This document shows positions 22,596-34,092 of a DNA stretch of 64,000 nucleotides, in pieces. Each line of letters opens with the position of its first letter. Position 1 is the first letter of the stretch. The position numbers and the translations under genes were made by a program. The notes below the pieces were generated by a model. That model had not been told where the DNA came from. It searched no databases and was given only the letters and a program-made list of their open reading frames with translations. Origin of the DNA: Lactarius indigo (taxonomy: Eukaryota > Basidiomycota > Agaricomycetes > Russulales > Russulaceae); contig JAFKAC010000001.1 of the NCBI GenBank assembly GCA_025766275.1, positions 1,488,001 to 1,552,000 on the forward strand. The letters run 5' to 3'.

Positions 22596-25011
22596 CTAAG
22601 TCTTCTTCGTACTGCCGAAGGATTCTCTGTCCGTCCTATCGGAGTACGTAGCGCTTGCTAACCCACGCCGCTCCGCCGCCCAAATTACGGCGGCACGCCG
22701 CCCCTTCTGGACGTCCACGGCGAACCAGATGACCAGACTCGCTGCTGTGCAGAGAGCGAACAAGAACGGGAAACCGTCCCAGTTGTTGCCTGAATTGTTG
22801 ATGATCGCTTGAATTACGTTCGGGCCGATCATCGACGATGCGCGGTTCGAGAGCCCAAATAAGCCGAAGAACTGCGTTTTTTTTTTTGGAACGGAAGCGA
22901 GGGTGATCGGTCTGGAGAAGAAGGGATGACCTGGAGACGCACCATATTGTCAAACCCAGGAGGGGAGAGCTCGGCCATCATCGTCTGTGAGAAAGCGTAA
23001 TAAGGTGCTTGAAAGAGCCCAAACACGATATTGTAGGCCCAGAACTCCCACACGTTATGAAATCTTTCAGGCGATAGGCCCGCCGGATATCAGCAAATGG
23101 CAGAGTAATCGTCGAGACACCTACCCGAACTTATCTGTCCATATGCCGATCATCCCCCAGAGAGGGATCAATATCGTCACCACGTTTGTTACTACGAACT
23201 AGACGCATCCGAATCACCATGAAGGAACGAGCGAAAAATGAAGACTGGTCTGTTACCATTTTCTTCGTGCTAATCTTCCAATACCGTTGGACGTACCAAA
23301 AGCCGAGCGTACTTGCAGTCGATGTAATTGCTTGCGCAAGGCCGAGATACGTATTTTGCAGGAACGAGAAGGTAAACTTGTCGTTCTGGCAAATCGACAC
23401 AAGTGTGCCTGTTGTATTCAAACCCTGCGCAAAGGCAAAGCCGTCCGACCACGTCAGTTTCACTCACGTGGTTATACTTGGCGAGAACTTCCACGTACAT
23501 CAGCAAGGAGGAAGAACGCGAACAGGTAGGTGAAGGTGTAGGGCAACTTCTTATACTGCTTCAAGGCGACCCAGATCTAGTTTAGGAGTCAGATGCGACC
23601 GTGACCGATAGGTAGCTCCGGACCTGCTTCCAGCCGATGGTCAGATAGCTTTCTCCCCTCGGTAGCTTTGGCCCTGGTCGAGGCTGTTGGTATATAACTG
23701 CGGCATCGTCATTATCAGTGGAGCTTCCGAATGAAGCGGCACGACGATTGTACGCACACCACCAGATACCAGTCAGAACCCAATATCCGTTCGTGCTTGG
23801 GTTTCAGGCGTGAGCCAACTCAGTATCATGTGAAGTTTGGGAGGTCTCACAAGACGATGACATAATTGTTGACTTTCGGGTTAGAATGAAGGGGAAGCAG
23901 AAGTGACAGGTTTAGTGCCAAGGTCATGATGTAGCCAATATTACTGTGAGTCTGCCAAATCACGTCATCGTCAAGGACGCACGAAAGTACATAAAGAACC
24001 TACAGTGCTGATATTGCTTATCCTGTTCTTTTCGAGGCTCTCCTCCTGCTCGTAAACTTCGGCAGATATCTCACCACGATCGTACCTCTCTCTGAGATCG
24101 CGCGAATGCTGCGTGTTGCGAGCTAGCCGGGGGAAAATGGCTGCATAGAACACGAGCGTGGCACCATACGAGATAAACCCAACCATGTATAGTCCCATTG
24201 CAAGACCCCAGCGGCTTGGGGCTATTCACCGAGGCAATTCCGCTTTCTTAGTCTCCACATTGACCAACGAAATGGCCACTTACATGTCAAACTCATGCTC
24301 GCGAACTGGGCCGCCCAGCATATCAGAGTTACAGCAAAGAGCAGCCACCTGCCGAACGTCCCGTAATCAGCGGCCGAGCCGATGGTCGTGAAGATTGTGG
24401 TCATGACCTAGGGAAAGGTCAGGAACCATGTGGGTAGGAAAAACCTGCGCATACAGCAAAACTAGCCCCATTGGCAACCAAGACAACAGAGCTTACTGCC
24501 TTGGTACCACTGCCCCAGGGTAAGACACATCTGCCAGAAGCGTCGGCGTCTAGACACGACGAGCCTGGCCCGCGCACAGGATCATAGCCCGCAGCCGTGG
24601 CAAGAGACTGGAACAGCGTCAAGGAGTAACCTTGGTGTTTGGATATCAATATTGGACTCATTGGCCGCGATGCTCATGAGGGACGCACTTAAGGGACCAA
24701 CACCCTAGAGACAACCCCACGCACATCAAGTTCTCAATCATTAGCTACACCTCGGATGGTACACAGCACGGAGAGACGCACGTTGTCTCCGTTGTAGTAC
24801 ACTGATAATAACACCGTGACCTGTGAGGGACATTGCGGACGACGTCAAGAGGCCACGTACAATAGTAACTCCACAGCTCCCTACGGGTTACGACAGGCTC
24901 ATCGTAGGTAGGAGGTGCAACGGGGACTTCAGACACAGCCGTGTCGTCTTTCATGATACCGGGGAGAACGAGCTCAGGGACAAGATCCCCTGTAGGTTTG
25001 GTGTGCGACAT
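22596..25011 (-). CDS. Atg22-like transporter, copy F (type II), intact
   Basis: The complete type II gene: 544 aa in 14 exons at 25011-24861, 24801-24782, 24704-24689, 24630-24455, 24407-24284, 24221-24004, 23951-23851, 23795-23758, 23697-23624, 23576-23499, 23424-23257, 23198-23125, 23063-22943 and 22871-22596. Phases agree throughout and the total is 1,635 nt including the stop. The protein reads MSHTKPTGDLVPELVLPG at the start. It then shows ELWSYYLYYNGDNGVGPLS, GYDPVRGPGSSCL, FTTIGSAADYGTFGRW, several hydrophobic membrane spans, NTTGTLVSICQNDKFTFSFL, WGMIGIWTDKFG and AELSPPGFDNM. This matches the Atg22 family over its full length; in yeast the protein releases amino acids from the vacuole after autophagy. 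It sits at the 5' end of the array, and all six copies share its orientation. Confidence 0.9.
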
Positions 25012-25823
25012 GGCAAGACCAGAACCAGACAGTGTCCAGGTACGTGTACGAAAGTGGGATATAAACCCGAAGAGAAAGAGTGTCTTGTGACGGCGTTCCG
25101 CATGGCTCTTGTGCTTCGCTAGCACGCAAGAGGTTGCTAGTTGAGCTTCTCGACCACCAGAAAAGGAAATTTCCCACGTAGCAAGTCCCCCGGTCCGAGG
25201 GTGTCGACGGGCCGCGGTACCAACTTCATTTGCCGTTGACCGGGAGAGTCTTCAAGTTATCGTGGTCTATGCTTTACGATAGACAGTAATCATCTAGCAG
25301 AGTTCCTTTTAGCGCTGCTACACAATTAGAGGCAGGTTAAATCTCAGTATTGGTGCCAACTTTTCAGCTAGAGGTTCTTATATCCTCTTGTATATCAAAC
25401 TGAGTCTTCGAATGAAGGGGTAAACCAAGGAGTAAACAACAAAGTAAACAGCTTCAAGCTATTTGCCAGTGAACTTGGGAAAGACCACTCGTATTACCCT
25501 CTACGTACCGGGCACGAAGCCCCGATGTCGTGAACAGGTGTCTCATGTGGATCTACGCGCATCCAGTACATGGACGTCATACTATGTCAGAAACATTCGA
25601 GACTACATAGGGGAGCAAGGCATCATCCCCACATTCGGTATTACCTGCGCCGATACATATTCCAAGACCAGCAATCTCATACAAGAAACACGCGAGCCCT
25701 AAGATAATTGAGGGACGAACCGACCAAGAGCCACCGACATCGATCGCGGGTCAGATCGATTTCCCGTTCTAGTACCCCATCCCAGTACAGGTTTACAACA
25801 ACAAGAGAGAGTCGCCACTGCCA
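25012..25823. other. Intergenic, no gene seen
   Basis: Upstream region of Atg22-like copy F and downstream region of the alpha/beta hydrolase. Only short unsupported frames; it must hold the promoter of copy F. Confidence 0.5.
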
Positions 25824-27103
25824 TTACACCACCGAAACCAGAAACCGAATCATCGCATCGGGATTGTCCCAATGTGGCTGCACGTGTTCCTTGTCAGCCG
25901 CAGAATTCACACATACAGCCACCCCTCGCAGGAAGAGGAAGACCGTCGAAGATTGAATGAACGTACGAAGTGATTCGCACCAGGCATCTCCACGACCTCC
26001 AGCACGCGCCCGACCTGCCCCACCGCTTCGTGTTCCTTGTACAGCTTCTCGACCGCCCACGAGGCACCTGCCATCTCCCAGAGCGTGTTCTCGCCCCACA
26101 CGACGACGACCTTGCACCGTGGAAGCGTGCGGCCCGCCTCCGGATCCAGCAGCATGCGACGCGTCTGCTCGAGCGCGAGGCCGAGCGGCATGCCGTGCAG
26201 CAACGCCTCGGAGCCCTGGATAGGCCCGGGCCACGAGACGGCCGCAAGCGCGGCGGGCGCGATCGCGTCGAGCGTTGCGCGGCGCACGCACGGCGGGGCG
26301 GGGTATGGCAGCGGCGCCGTGTCGAGTAGCGCGGGGTTGTGCGTCTTACGTGCGATATCCGAGTGCGAGTAGTACGTCGACACCCATGAGTAGAAGCGCG
26401 GCACGCGTTGCTCCATCGGATACGTCGCGTCCACGAGTGGGTGGTACTTGCTGAGGGTTGGTAGCCCGAACGAGACGTGCGGCGCGTCTGCAAGAAGAGA
26501 CGATTAACGTTGAGATTCCAACAGGGCTCGGTGGGGGTGTGCTCACCGAATATGCAGTATGCCCGGAGACAGGGCTCGAGCGTCCGGAGCACGTCCGCCG
26601 GAAGGGTATCTGCGTGCGCGAGGAAGCCTGCTAGGGGCGTATGCGCGAGCGACCATGCCACAAGCACGATACCGCCCTGCTGTTTGCCGCTCCAGTCGAC
26701 GCTCATGGCTGGGATCTTCTCCTCGCGGACCAGCCACGCAAGGAACAGACCGATATCGGTACCCTGCTGAGCGAGGGCCTTGGCGCGTCTCTCTAGATCA
26801 GAACTGCCCAACGCGGCGAGCTCCGCGTCCGACAAGGGCGTCGAACCGGGATAATCCCGGCGATTGACGAGAATGAGGCGGATGCGGTTCGCCGCGGCAA
26901 ATGGGACCATCGGGCCAAAGATGCCTATGTGAGACAAGCTATTCAGAAATCAATCCGCCACCGAGAAGTACGACAGAGCTTTGCTCACCATTGTGGAAAC
27001 CCGTCCCGTGCACCATCACGAGTGTGGTGTACGATCCATACAAAGGCCCAGTATCCTCATATGAAAAGCACAGAGTGCCGTCCTTGACCGTTGCCACAGG
27101 CAT
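25824..27103 (-). CDS. Alpha/beta-hydrolase fold protein, 359 aa
   Basis: Four exons (27103-26989, 26924-26547, 26487-25967, 25889-25824) add up to 1,080 nt with consistent phases and GT-AG borders. The N-terminal strand ends in VMVHGTGFHNGIFGPM, the oxyanion-loop HG motif of the fold. RLILVNRRDYPGSTPLS follows. The nucleophile elbow reads VLVAWSLAH, so the usual first Gly of GxSxG is Ala. The late strand KVVVVWGENTLWEM would hold the acid, and MPGANHF near the end carries the presumed catalytic His just before intron 3. No signal peptide is seen. It is probably a cytosolic esterase or lipase-like hydrolase of the type common in agaricomycetes; the substrate cannot be told. It lies 567 bp downstream of the GlnRS gene, same strand. 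Confidence 0.85.
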
Positions 27104-27670
27104 GGCGGTTGGTTGAGAGCGAGAATGCTCGATGCGGGCGGAAGATAATAGTACTCTTTGTCTGAACCCGCTCTTGGGGAACCTGGGACGCCACCATCAA
27201 TTGGACTGCGGTGGCTATCGACAAGACAATACGCAGCACATACCTTAATCCTAGGGTTGTCCCGCGGGTTGTAAAGAGACAACAAAGAACGAGAGGAATC
27301 CCAAGTCGGAAGGTGAGACCGCGTCTGCTAAGACATTTGAAGCATGAAGCTGAAGGATTATCAAATTCGTATGAATGGTCGGTGCACTGCCAATTTCAGG
27401 CAGTCGTATCTCGTATCTGGTTTGTGGGCCTGAGACTTCTTGAGGTCCGAGACAACCGGGGTTGTAGATCATAAAGAAGAACAACGAGCACAAGAAAGCA
27501 AGATGCCAGGGAACAACTGTCACAGTGATCGTCTCTCAAGTTGACAACAGTTGGCACTTCATAGACGTTTCCTAGTAGTTACTTTTAAACAGCGACTAAA
27601 CGATGCCGTTAAAAAGTGGAGATACAGTAACGCGCGTGTACAACTACAAGAAAAAAAACATTCGAACCAT
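27104..27670. other. Intergenic, promoter of hydrolase and 3' end of GlnRS gene
   Basis: 567 bp between two minus-strand genes. No further gene is recognised. Confidence 0.5.
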
Positions 27671-30513
27671 TCAACCAGCCTTGCCCGAGTCTTCTTTCAA
27701 GCTCACGATCCTGTTCAGCACCAGGTAATCCCCTTGTCTTCGCGCTGCGGGGACGTCTCCAGCCTCGTCCAAACACGCGACTCGTGCGTCCTTGTTGTCC
27801 AGCGCGAAATACGCGACGCGCAGGCCCTGGAAACGCACACACTCCTTCCCAACCAGCTGCGCGCTTGTCACTGCGGGCGTATCAGGGTCTGTCGGCCGCG
27901 CCTCTGTCGCGTTCTCCACGAGCGCCCGCTCTGTGCGCTCCTTGCCCTCGCGCACAGCGTCTACGTACGCGCGCTTCGCGAGCGCCCAGAAGCCGACCTC
28001 GACAAGAGCTCCCCTGACGGTTTCCAGGCTGTCCGGGTCGATGTCTGCCTTGTAGTCCGGCAGCGCCGCGAGCGGGTTGTCGCTCTTGAAGAGCCGGTGG
28101 AAGATGCGCGTCTCGTCGACGCGCACGGGGCTCCCGCTCTCGGCGTGCTCTGCGACCCACTGGATGAACGCCTTGGGCTTCTTTGGTGCGCCCGGGCCGT
28201 CCTCGAGGCGGCAAAGGAGCTCCGTCACCTCGCCTGTTGCGGGGTCAGTCTTGTATGACGTACAGGTGATGGGGTGTGGTGCTTGGAATAGGCCGACTGT
28301 CTTGCCTGGCGCCAGGCGGAAATAGTCTGGCGAGTCTTCCAGACGGAAGTCATCGCGGTCAATGTAAATGGTGCGCGCGAAGGGCAGCTTCGCCGTGCCT
28401 AGCGCCGGTACCTTGGGGTGGAGTGCCTTCTCAACAAAGACGACATAGTCGTCAGGCACATTCTCGAGCGTCACTTTGAGGGGCTTGAGAACCATGAGCA
28501 GGCGCGGAACGCTATTTTCGAGATACGAGCGGACAGCCTGGTCAAATCGCACGAGTTGGATGTTTGAGCCTGCAGTCGACACGCCGAGTCCTCCGACAAA
28601 GGAGACGATCGCACCCGCGGGGACGCCTCGTCGCCGCAATGCGATGAGAGTGTATAACCGGGGATCATCCCATCCAAGGACATAGCCCTCTTTGACTAGC
28701 GCGAGCAGTTTGCGCTTTGAGGTAATTGTTCCCTGGAGGGCAAGGCGACCATACTCGGACTGGCGAGGCTTGTAGACGTCCACCGCGTCGCAGAGCCATT
28801 CATACGATTGGCGGGAGGCGATGAACTCGACGGTACATAATGAGTGGCTGTACCCGACATTTAGACAAGTCTCTTTGGGCTGTGGAGAGACTTTATCACG
28901 TACGAGATGTTCTCAAAGCTGTCGACTAGGCAGTGCGTGAAGTCGTATGTCGGGTATACTTTCCACTTATCGCCCGTCCGATGGTGCGGTGCCAGAAGAA
29001 CGCGGTATGCGATCAAGTCCCACATCTGTGGGTTGGGGTCATCGAGGTCCTGCTTCATGCGAAGGATGGCTTCTCCCGGCTTATACTTCCCAAGTCTCAT
29101 GTTCTCGAACTCTCGCAGGGACTCTTCGATAGGTCGCGTACGGTGAACACATGGCGTCCGTGCGCCTCCATCATCTCCACCTCGATGGTCATGAATTTCC
29201 TCCCCTATAATGTGGTATAAGAGGGACCGTCAAGAGAGTGACCAGAAACCCACCTGTACAATGACATACATACGCTTTGTCTCTCCGTGTGAGCTCGACT
29301 GCAAGGTCATACAACTCATCAAAGTAATCGCTCGAGTAGGTGATCTTCCACGGCTCATAGCCCAGCCAGCGCACTATTTCCAGTAAGCTCTCGAAGTAGA
29401 CAGCCTCCTCCGCCTCGGGGTTTGTGTCATCGTACCGCAGATAGCACTTCCCGCCATGGTGCGCAGCGTACCCAAAGTTGATAAAGATAGCCTTGGAGTG
29501 CCCAATGTGTAGGTAGCCATTCGGCTCAGGCGGGAACCGAGTATACACCAGTCCCCCAGTTGCCTTGAGATGCGCGTCGCGTAACGCGGGCGTGAGCTGT
29601 GCGTTCTCACCAGGTTTGTGTAATTTTCCGAGAAAGCCCTCCTCGAAGACCGTTCTAGTACTAGGCGCGGCAGGCGACGTCTCAGCCTCAACAACCTTTA
29701 CCGCTGTCTTGCTCTCTTTGGGTTCCTGTCCGCATATATGGCGGAGTCAGCAGAGTAAAAGGTTCCGCAGTAGCGAGGAAAGCGTACCTTGCCCTTGGGC
29801 CTTGCCGTCTCCTTCGCCCCAAATCGATCCGTTAGCGCGGACTCGACGGCGTTTTTCAACTCTAGCGGGTTTACCCAGCGCAGCTCGGGCGTGTTCTTCA
29901 ACGCCGTAATAGCTGCGCCCATCCCGGTCCACCCGGTGACCGCGGAGGACCCGACGTATTCGGCGACCGCATTGGCGAGCGCTTCCGCGGTAATGGTGAA
30001 CCCTGCGTGGTTGTTGCCGCGCAACGCGGCATGGGGGTCACACGATCGCCGCGGATGAGCGAGCGAGGGCGGGACTCACCAACTCCGCATTCGCGATCAA
30101 ATTCGACGTCATCCACGGGAAGCGTGCGCGTTTCGAAGTACTTGACCGCCGCTGTAACGATACGTCTCCCAGTAAGCCCTAGTTATTCGCACTCCTGCTC
30201 ATGCTCACGTACCATTGACCTGATCCGTGCTCTTGAGCCGTCCGTCGATGATCGCGTTGATGATGTATCCGCGCTCATCTTCGCCGATCTTCGCACCCTG
30301 AACGGCGAGTGCAGCGACAAGCCCTGCCTGCTTCTCATCTACGCGCCCTCCCGTAAGCGAGTGGCGCTCGATGAGACCCTGAAGTAGCGAGGCACTCTTC
30401 GTGCTTTTGGCCGCTTCCGCAGCTTTGGCTTGCGTGAGGCCGATTGACTTGAATAAATCGATGTATGCAGCTGTTTCTGGTGCAACGGCAGAGGTGCCCT
30501 TTGGTGGAGCCAT
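27671..30513 (-). CDS. GLN4: Glutaminyl-tRNA synthetase, cytosolic
   Basis: Attaches glutamine to tRNA-Gln. Six exons (30513-30213, 30151-30080, 30002-29788, 29725-29254, 29204-28904, 28847-27671) sum to 2,538 nt, giving 845 aa with consistent phases. The first 220 residues are the eukaryotic N-terminal tRNA-affinity domain. The class I catalytic domain starts with [20 protein letters not shown] (HIGH signature). It continues through [51 protein letters not shown] and SLCTVEF, and holds [11 protein letters not shown] in place of KMSKS. The C-terminal beta-barrel anticodon-binding domains follow ([26 protein letters not shown]). The length is typical for fungal GlnRS. The protein appears complete and well conserved. 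Confidence 0.95.
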
Positions 30514-30630
30514 TAATGATGATAGGGAGTTCAATCGTGCTCTGACCAGACGCGTCCAAGTCACACTCATCTCGAGTCATTTCCCAAATCGATCTATCGC
30601 AAACATTACCAAATCGACCCTAACGCCTGT

Positions 30631-32390
30631 CTATTCTACGACGCCAAATCGATGGATTATGATATCTCCTGCATTTCCAACGAGCCTGCGTTTTGGATTT
30701 TTGGACCAGGGTCGTGATTTCGGGTATTCAATCTCTAATTTTCGGATATTAAGACGGTTGACAGAACTGGGGAGTTGATCATCTAGAAAAGACAGGGTGA
30801 GGGTCTTGATTACGTTCATTATTGGGCGCGCCGTCGATTTGCGAATAGGAACGGGAGGCATTACGGGAAGATCAGAGAATGAATTGTGTTGTCCACGAAC
30901 TGAGTACACGTTTTAATAATCATCGAATTTAATAGATAAGCACCTACTGATAGTAAGGAGGGCGCTTTCTGGCCATGCAGACACCACTTCTTCGACGCGC
31001 TTGAAGTGTTCTGTCCAGAGTGTGAAGCCTTCCGCGTTAATAACCATGAGTTTGGGAAATGAGTCTTGATTAGTATCAGGCGCTGGGTCGGGTGGAGGTA
31101 TAGGCTCAAGCCAGGGGTCCAGTACTAGCCCATGCGATACAGGGATACGTAGAGTGTCATCCCCCTTTAGCGATAGCATGGCAAACTTGGTTCATTCCAT
31201 GGAGTCAACAAGGGCATGATGGTGGATCAGAAGCGCCACTCTACTCACAACGGTTGCACCACCAAATGAATGACCGACAAGGGAGACGCCTTCGTCACAC
31301 CGAACCCAATCACCCGCCCATGATGCCCAATCAAAGGGCAACTCATCCATTGTCTGCAGGTCCCCAGGTTCGCCTGTCTGCACAAGTTTTCGGAAGGCAG
31401 AATAAGATAGATAGACCTCGCGCTTCCGCAACTCAAGTTGATCAGCACGAAAAGCGAAGCGTGGATCGCGGAAAGCACTAGTATCTTTAACGTCCTCCCA
31501 ACTAAGACGGCGTCAATAAGGGAGAATAACCCTGAACAGTGATTATGCTCACATTACATCGTCCGGCTTCACATAATAATGTGGGTAACGTTTACCAGTC
31601 TCTCCAGATAGAGGCCTGGTTATTGGACTAGTCCCATCGCGATGCTCGATAGCGAGAACGACTTTTCCCGATGATGCTAGGTGTGTGCATAGCTGGCTAT
31701 GGCGGAGATGAGAAACACGTAAAATGGAGACACACAGACGTGTCACCTATATGTCGTCTTGCCCCCACCAAGTCCATGAGAGAAGATGACCAGAGGCCAG
31801 GGGCCCTGCGAAAGGTGTGTGTCTGAGGGAGCGGTTGGATCCTCGCTTGTGTTCTTGATTCTTTGGAGTGGTGGAGCATTCATGAACGCAGGGACCTACG
31901 GTCATGGAGTCAACAAGGAAAAGGACAATGTGGATGAGGTACCTTTAGACGTGACCCAAAAAAGAGCACCAATGGCCATAGCAGAAGGCTGGAGATACCT
32001 AGGGATGCAATACGGGTCAGAACAACGGAACAGAGGCGCGACACCAAAAGTCACCTCACCTGAGAAATGAGAATAACCTCGGACGGTCTCCGCCAATGGC
32101 CTGCCGCCACAAGGTTAACAATCATGAAAAAAAGGAGAACGGGAGATGACAAGCGCAATGGACACGTACCTAGGGAACCAGTTGAGCCATTTCCAGCGCG
32201 ACTCGGTTGTGGTTGGCGACACAGGATAGTATGCAGTGAAACAGACTTCCTCCAATCGTAGCGCAGAGACTGTCTGGCCTGTCTCTGTGCGCACAGCTGC
32301 GCCCCCGATGACACGGGTGGGTCGCACTGGTAGCGTGAATGTCACCGCTCCGACGGCATAAGGCCCAGCGGGATTTTCGAGAATTGGCAT
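30631..32390 (-). CDS. Platelet-activating factor acetylhydrolase-like lipase, 456 aa
   Basis: Predicted serine hydrolase of the PAF-AH (isoform II/plasma) family, which removes short acyl chains from phospholipids. Eight exons (32390-32170, 32100-32060, 31998-31943, 31895-31747, 31696-31553, 31501-31249, 31185-30948, 30899-30631) give 1,371 nt with matching phases. Family marks in order: NPAGPYAVGAVTFTLPVR at the N-terminus, PWPLVIFSHGLGGGKTTY, VVLAIEHRDGTSP, the nucleophile elbow GHSFGGATV, LDPWLEP with the likely catalytic Asp, and RGQHNSFSDLP with the likely catalytic His. No clear signal peptide is seen; an internal stretch SSLLLWPLVLFFG is hydrophobic. It ends only 117 bp before the GlnRS start, same strand, so the GlnRS promoter must be very short or overlap this 3' end. 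Confidence 0.9.
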
Positions 32391-34092
32391 GTCCGGGTAT
32401 CCAGTGCTTGCTAAGTTAACTTACTGTAAATTGGTCCCGAGTGTCAACGTCTTTTCGGGCCGGGCTCTTCCATTTGTGGCGCATCTGTGTCGTCCAGGTC
32501 CGCCCGGTCGGGTGATGTCGGCGCATCCTGGGAATGATGCAGGATTCGTACTATATCATTGTCCTGACAGAACAACTTGTGAACATCTCCAGTGCGAACT
32601 CCATGAAATTCATGAAATGACATCCCTCAGGGACACCCTGTACAGTTACCCTTGCAGCTACCCGGGATACTCATAGATACCGGAAGCTCCAGCAGGTAAC
32701 ATGTGACATTCAGGCTCGGAACAATGGTCGACGGACCCCTTGCGCGTTACGTCTTTGCACCCACTCAGTAAACATCACCTACGGCATGATTTATCTGCGC
32801 TCAAGCCAGGTCCAACTGAAGCCGCCCTTTCGATGCACGTTGTAGTGCCGCCCGCGCTCATTTGTAACCTCAGGCTGCAGTACCGTTATGTCGCTACCAA
32901 CTGCCAACTGCCATCGCGTGACCGGTATCATCGGCCACGACCCTCACACGCCACGGGCACGGTTTTGGTGCTGCCAAGCTTGCATCTTGCCGCATTGCGC
33001 CAGCCTTCCAGACGCCACACATCAGCAGACCTAAAACACGCACCACACATCTAATTACTAGCAGCCGCGTTCATCGCCTTTTCCCCGCAGAGAGAGCTTC
33101 ACGGCAGAAAATTGACGTGCGGGATGATTGCCCTATCAAAGGTGGCTGCACGCCGACGCGAATCCAACCTATGAACCATCAACTGTCGTCGGTTGACACT
33201 GGCGTTAGATGATGCGAAATAGCCTTGTGTGATAACAACTGTGCCTATATTGATGACCAGAGGTGTCCCTATGCCATGCTGCATGTGAATAAAGATCAGC
33301 TTGTCCGGCAAACTGTTGTGCAAACGTCTTGTTCGATTGCAGTGCTGATCGATACGCGCCCAGTGGGCGTCTGTTTGGACGGTGTTCCTGTATAATTTGT
33401 CAAGACTTCGTCTTGGACTGCTATTTGGGGATGTCTCCTCTCGCCTCTCACGTACACGAACCGATCGCTCACGGCGGTCCCCAAGAAGGTATGATTTATC
33501 CTATAGTATCTTCTGATGAAACGCAGCGGGCTGGCACACCAAGTTAAACGACCGGCGTGCCAGGAGCGCATACAGCGTTCTTAAATACATCGTAGAGACC
33601 GAGTAAAGACAGTAAAACAGGTTAAAAAAATATGCGGAAACCCGCACACCGTTAGAGTCGATCATCCGACTACTGTAACTAAAGTAAGGATCGAGTGATT
33701 GTCCCTGATCACCGTCAGTAAGGATCGGCGACACTACGCTCGCGTCTCATCCCACACCGCCAAGACATGCACTGACTCGCGGAACGACACGATCCATGCA
33801 AGTATCCGCACGTGAGGTGCAGGCGATGCCCGACGCCGAGGTAACTCGCGTGTAGGCTCACTATATTCCAACATCTTCGTCTTTACAGCACGACACAACC
33901 GAAGCAATACAGTACAAAGGAACGAAGCGACATAACATACAACACAGATCCCTGTATAAATAATCCTATCCGATATCGATGTAACCAAGTCCTATACCTA
34001 TTGCCTATTAAATACGTACGCAACTGGATGAAAATATTAAGTGGTCGTATGAAATTATAAATGTACACGTGGGCGTAAATGAAAGGTCTAAA
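32391..34092. other. Intergenic, no gene seen
   Basis: 1.7 kb between the PAF-AH-like gene and the 3' end of the DUF6534-type gene. Frames are short and unlike any family I know. Confidence 0.5.

Noticed and set aside
25463..25702. Plus-strand frame upstream of Atg22-like copy F
   Set aside because: No homology recognised and no plausible neighbouring exons.
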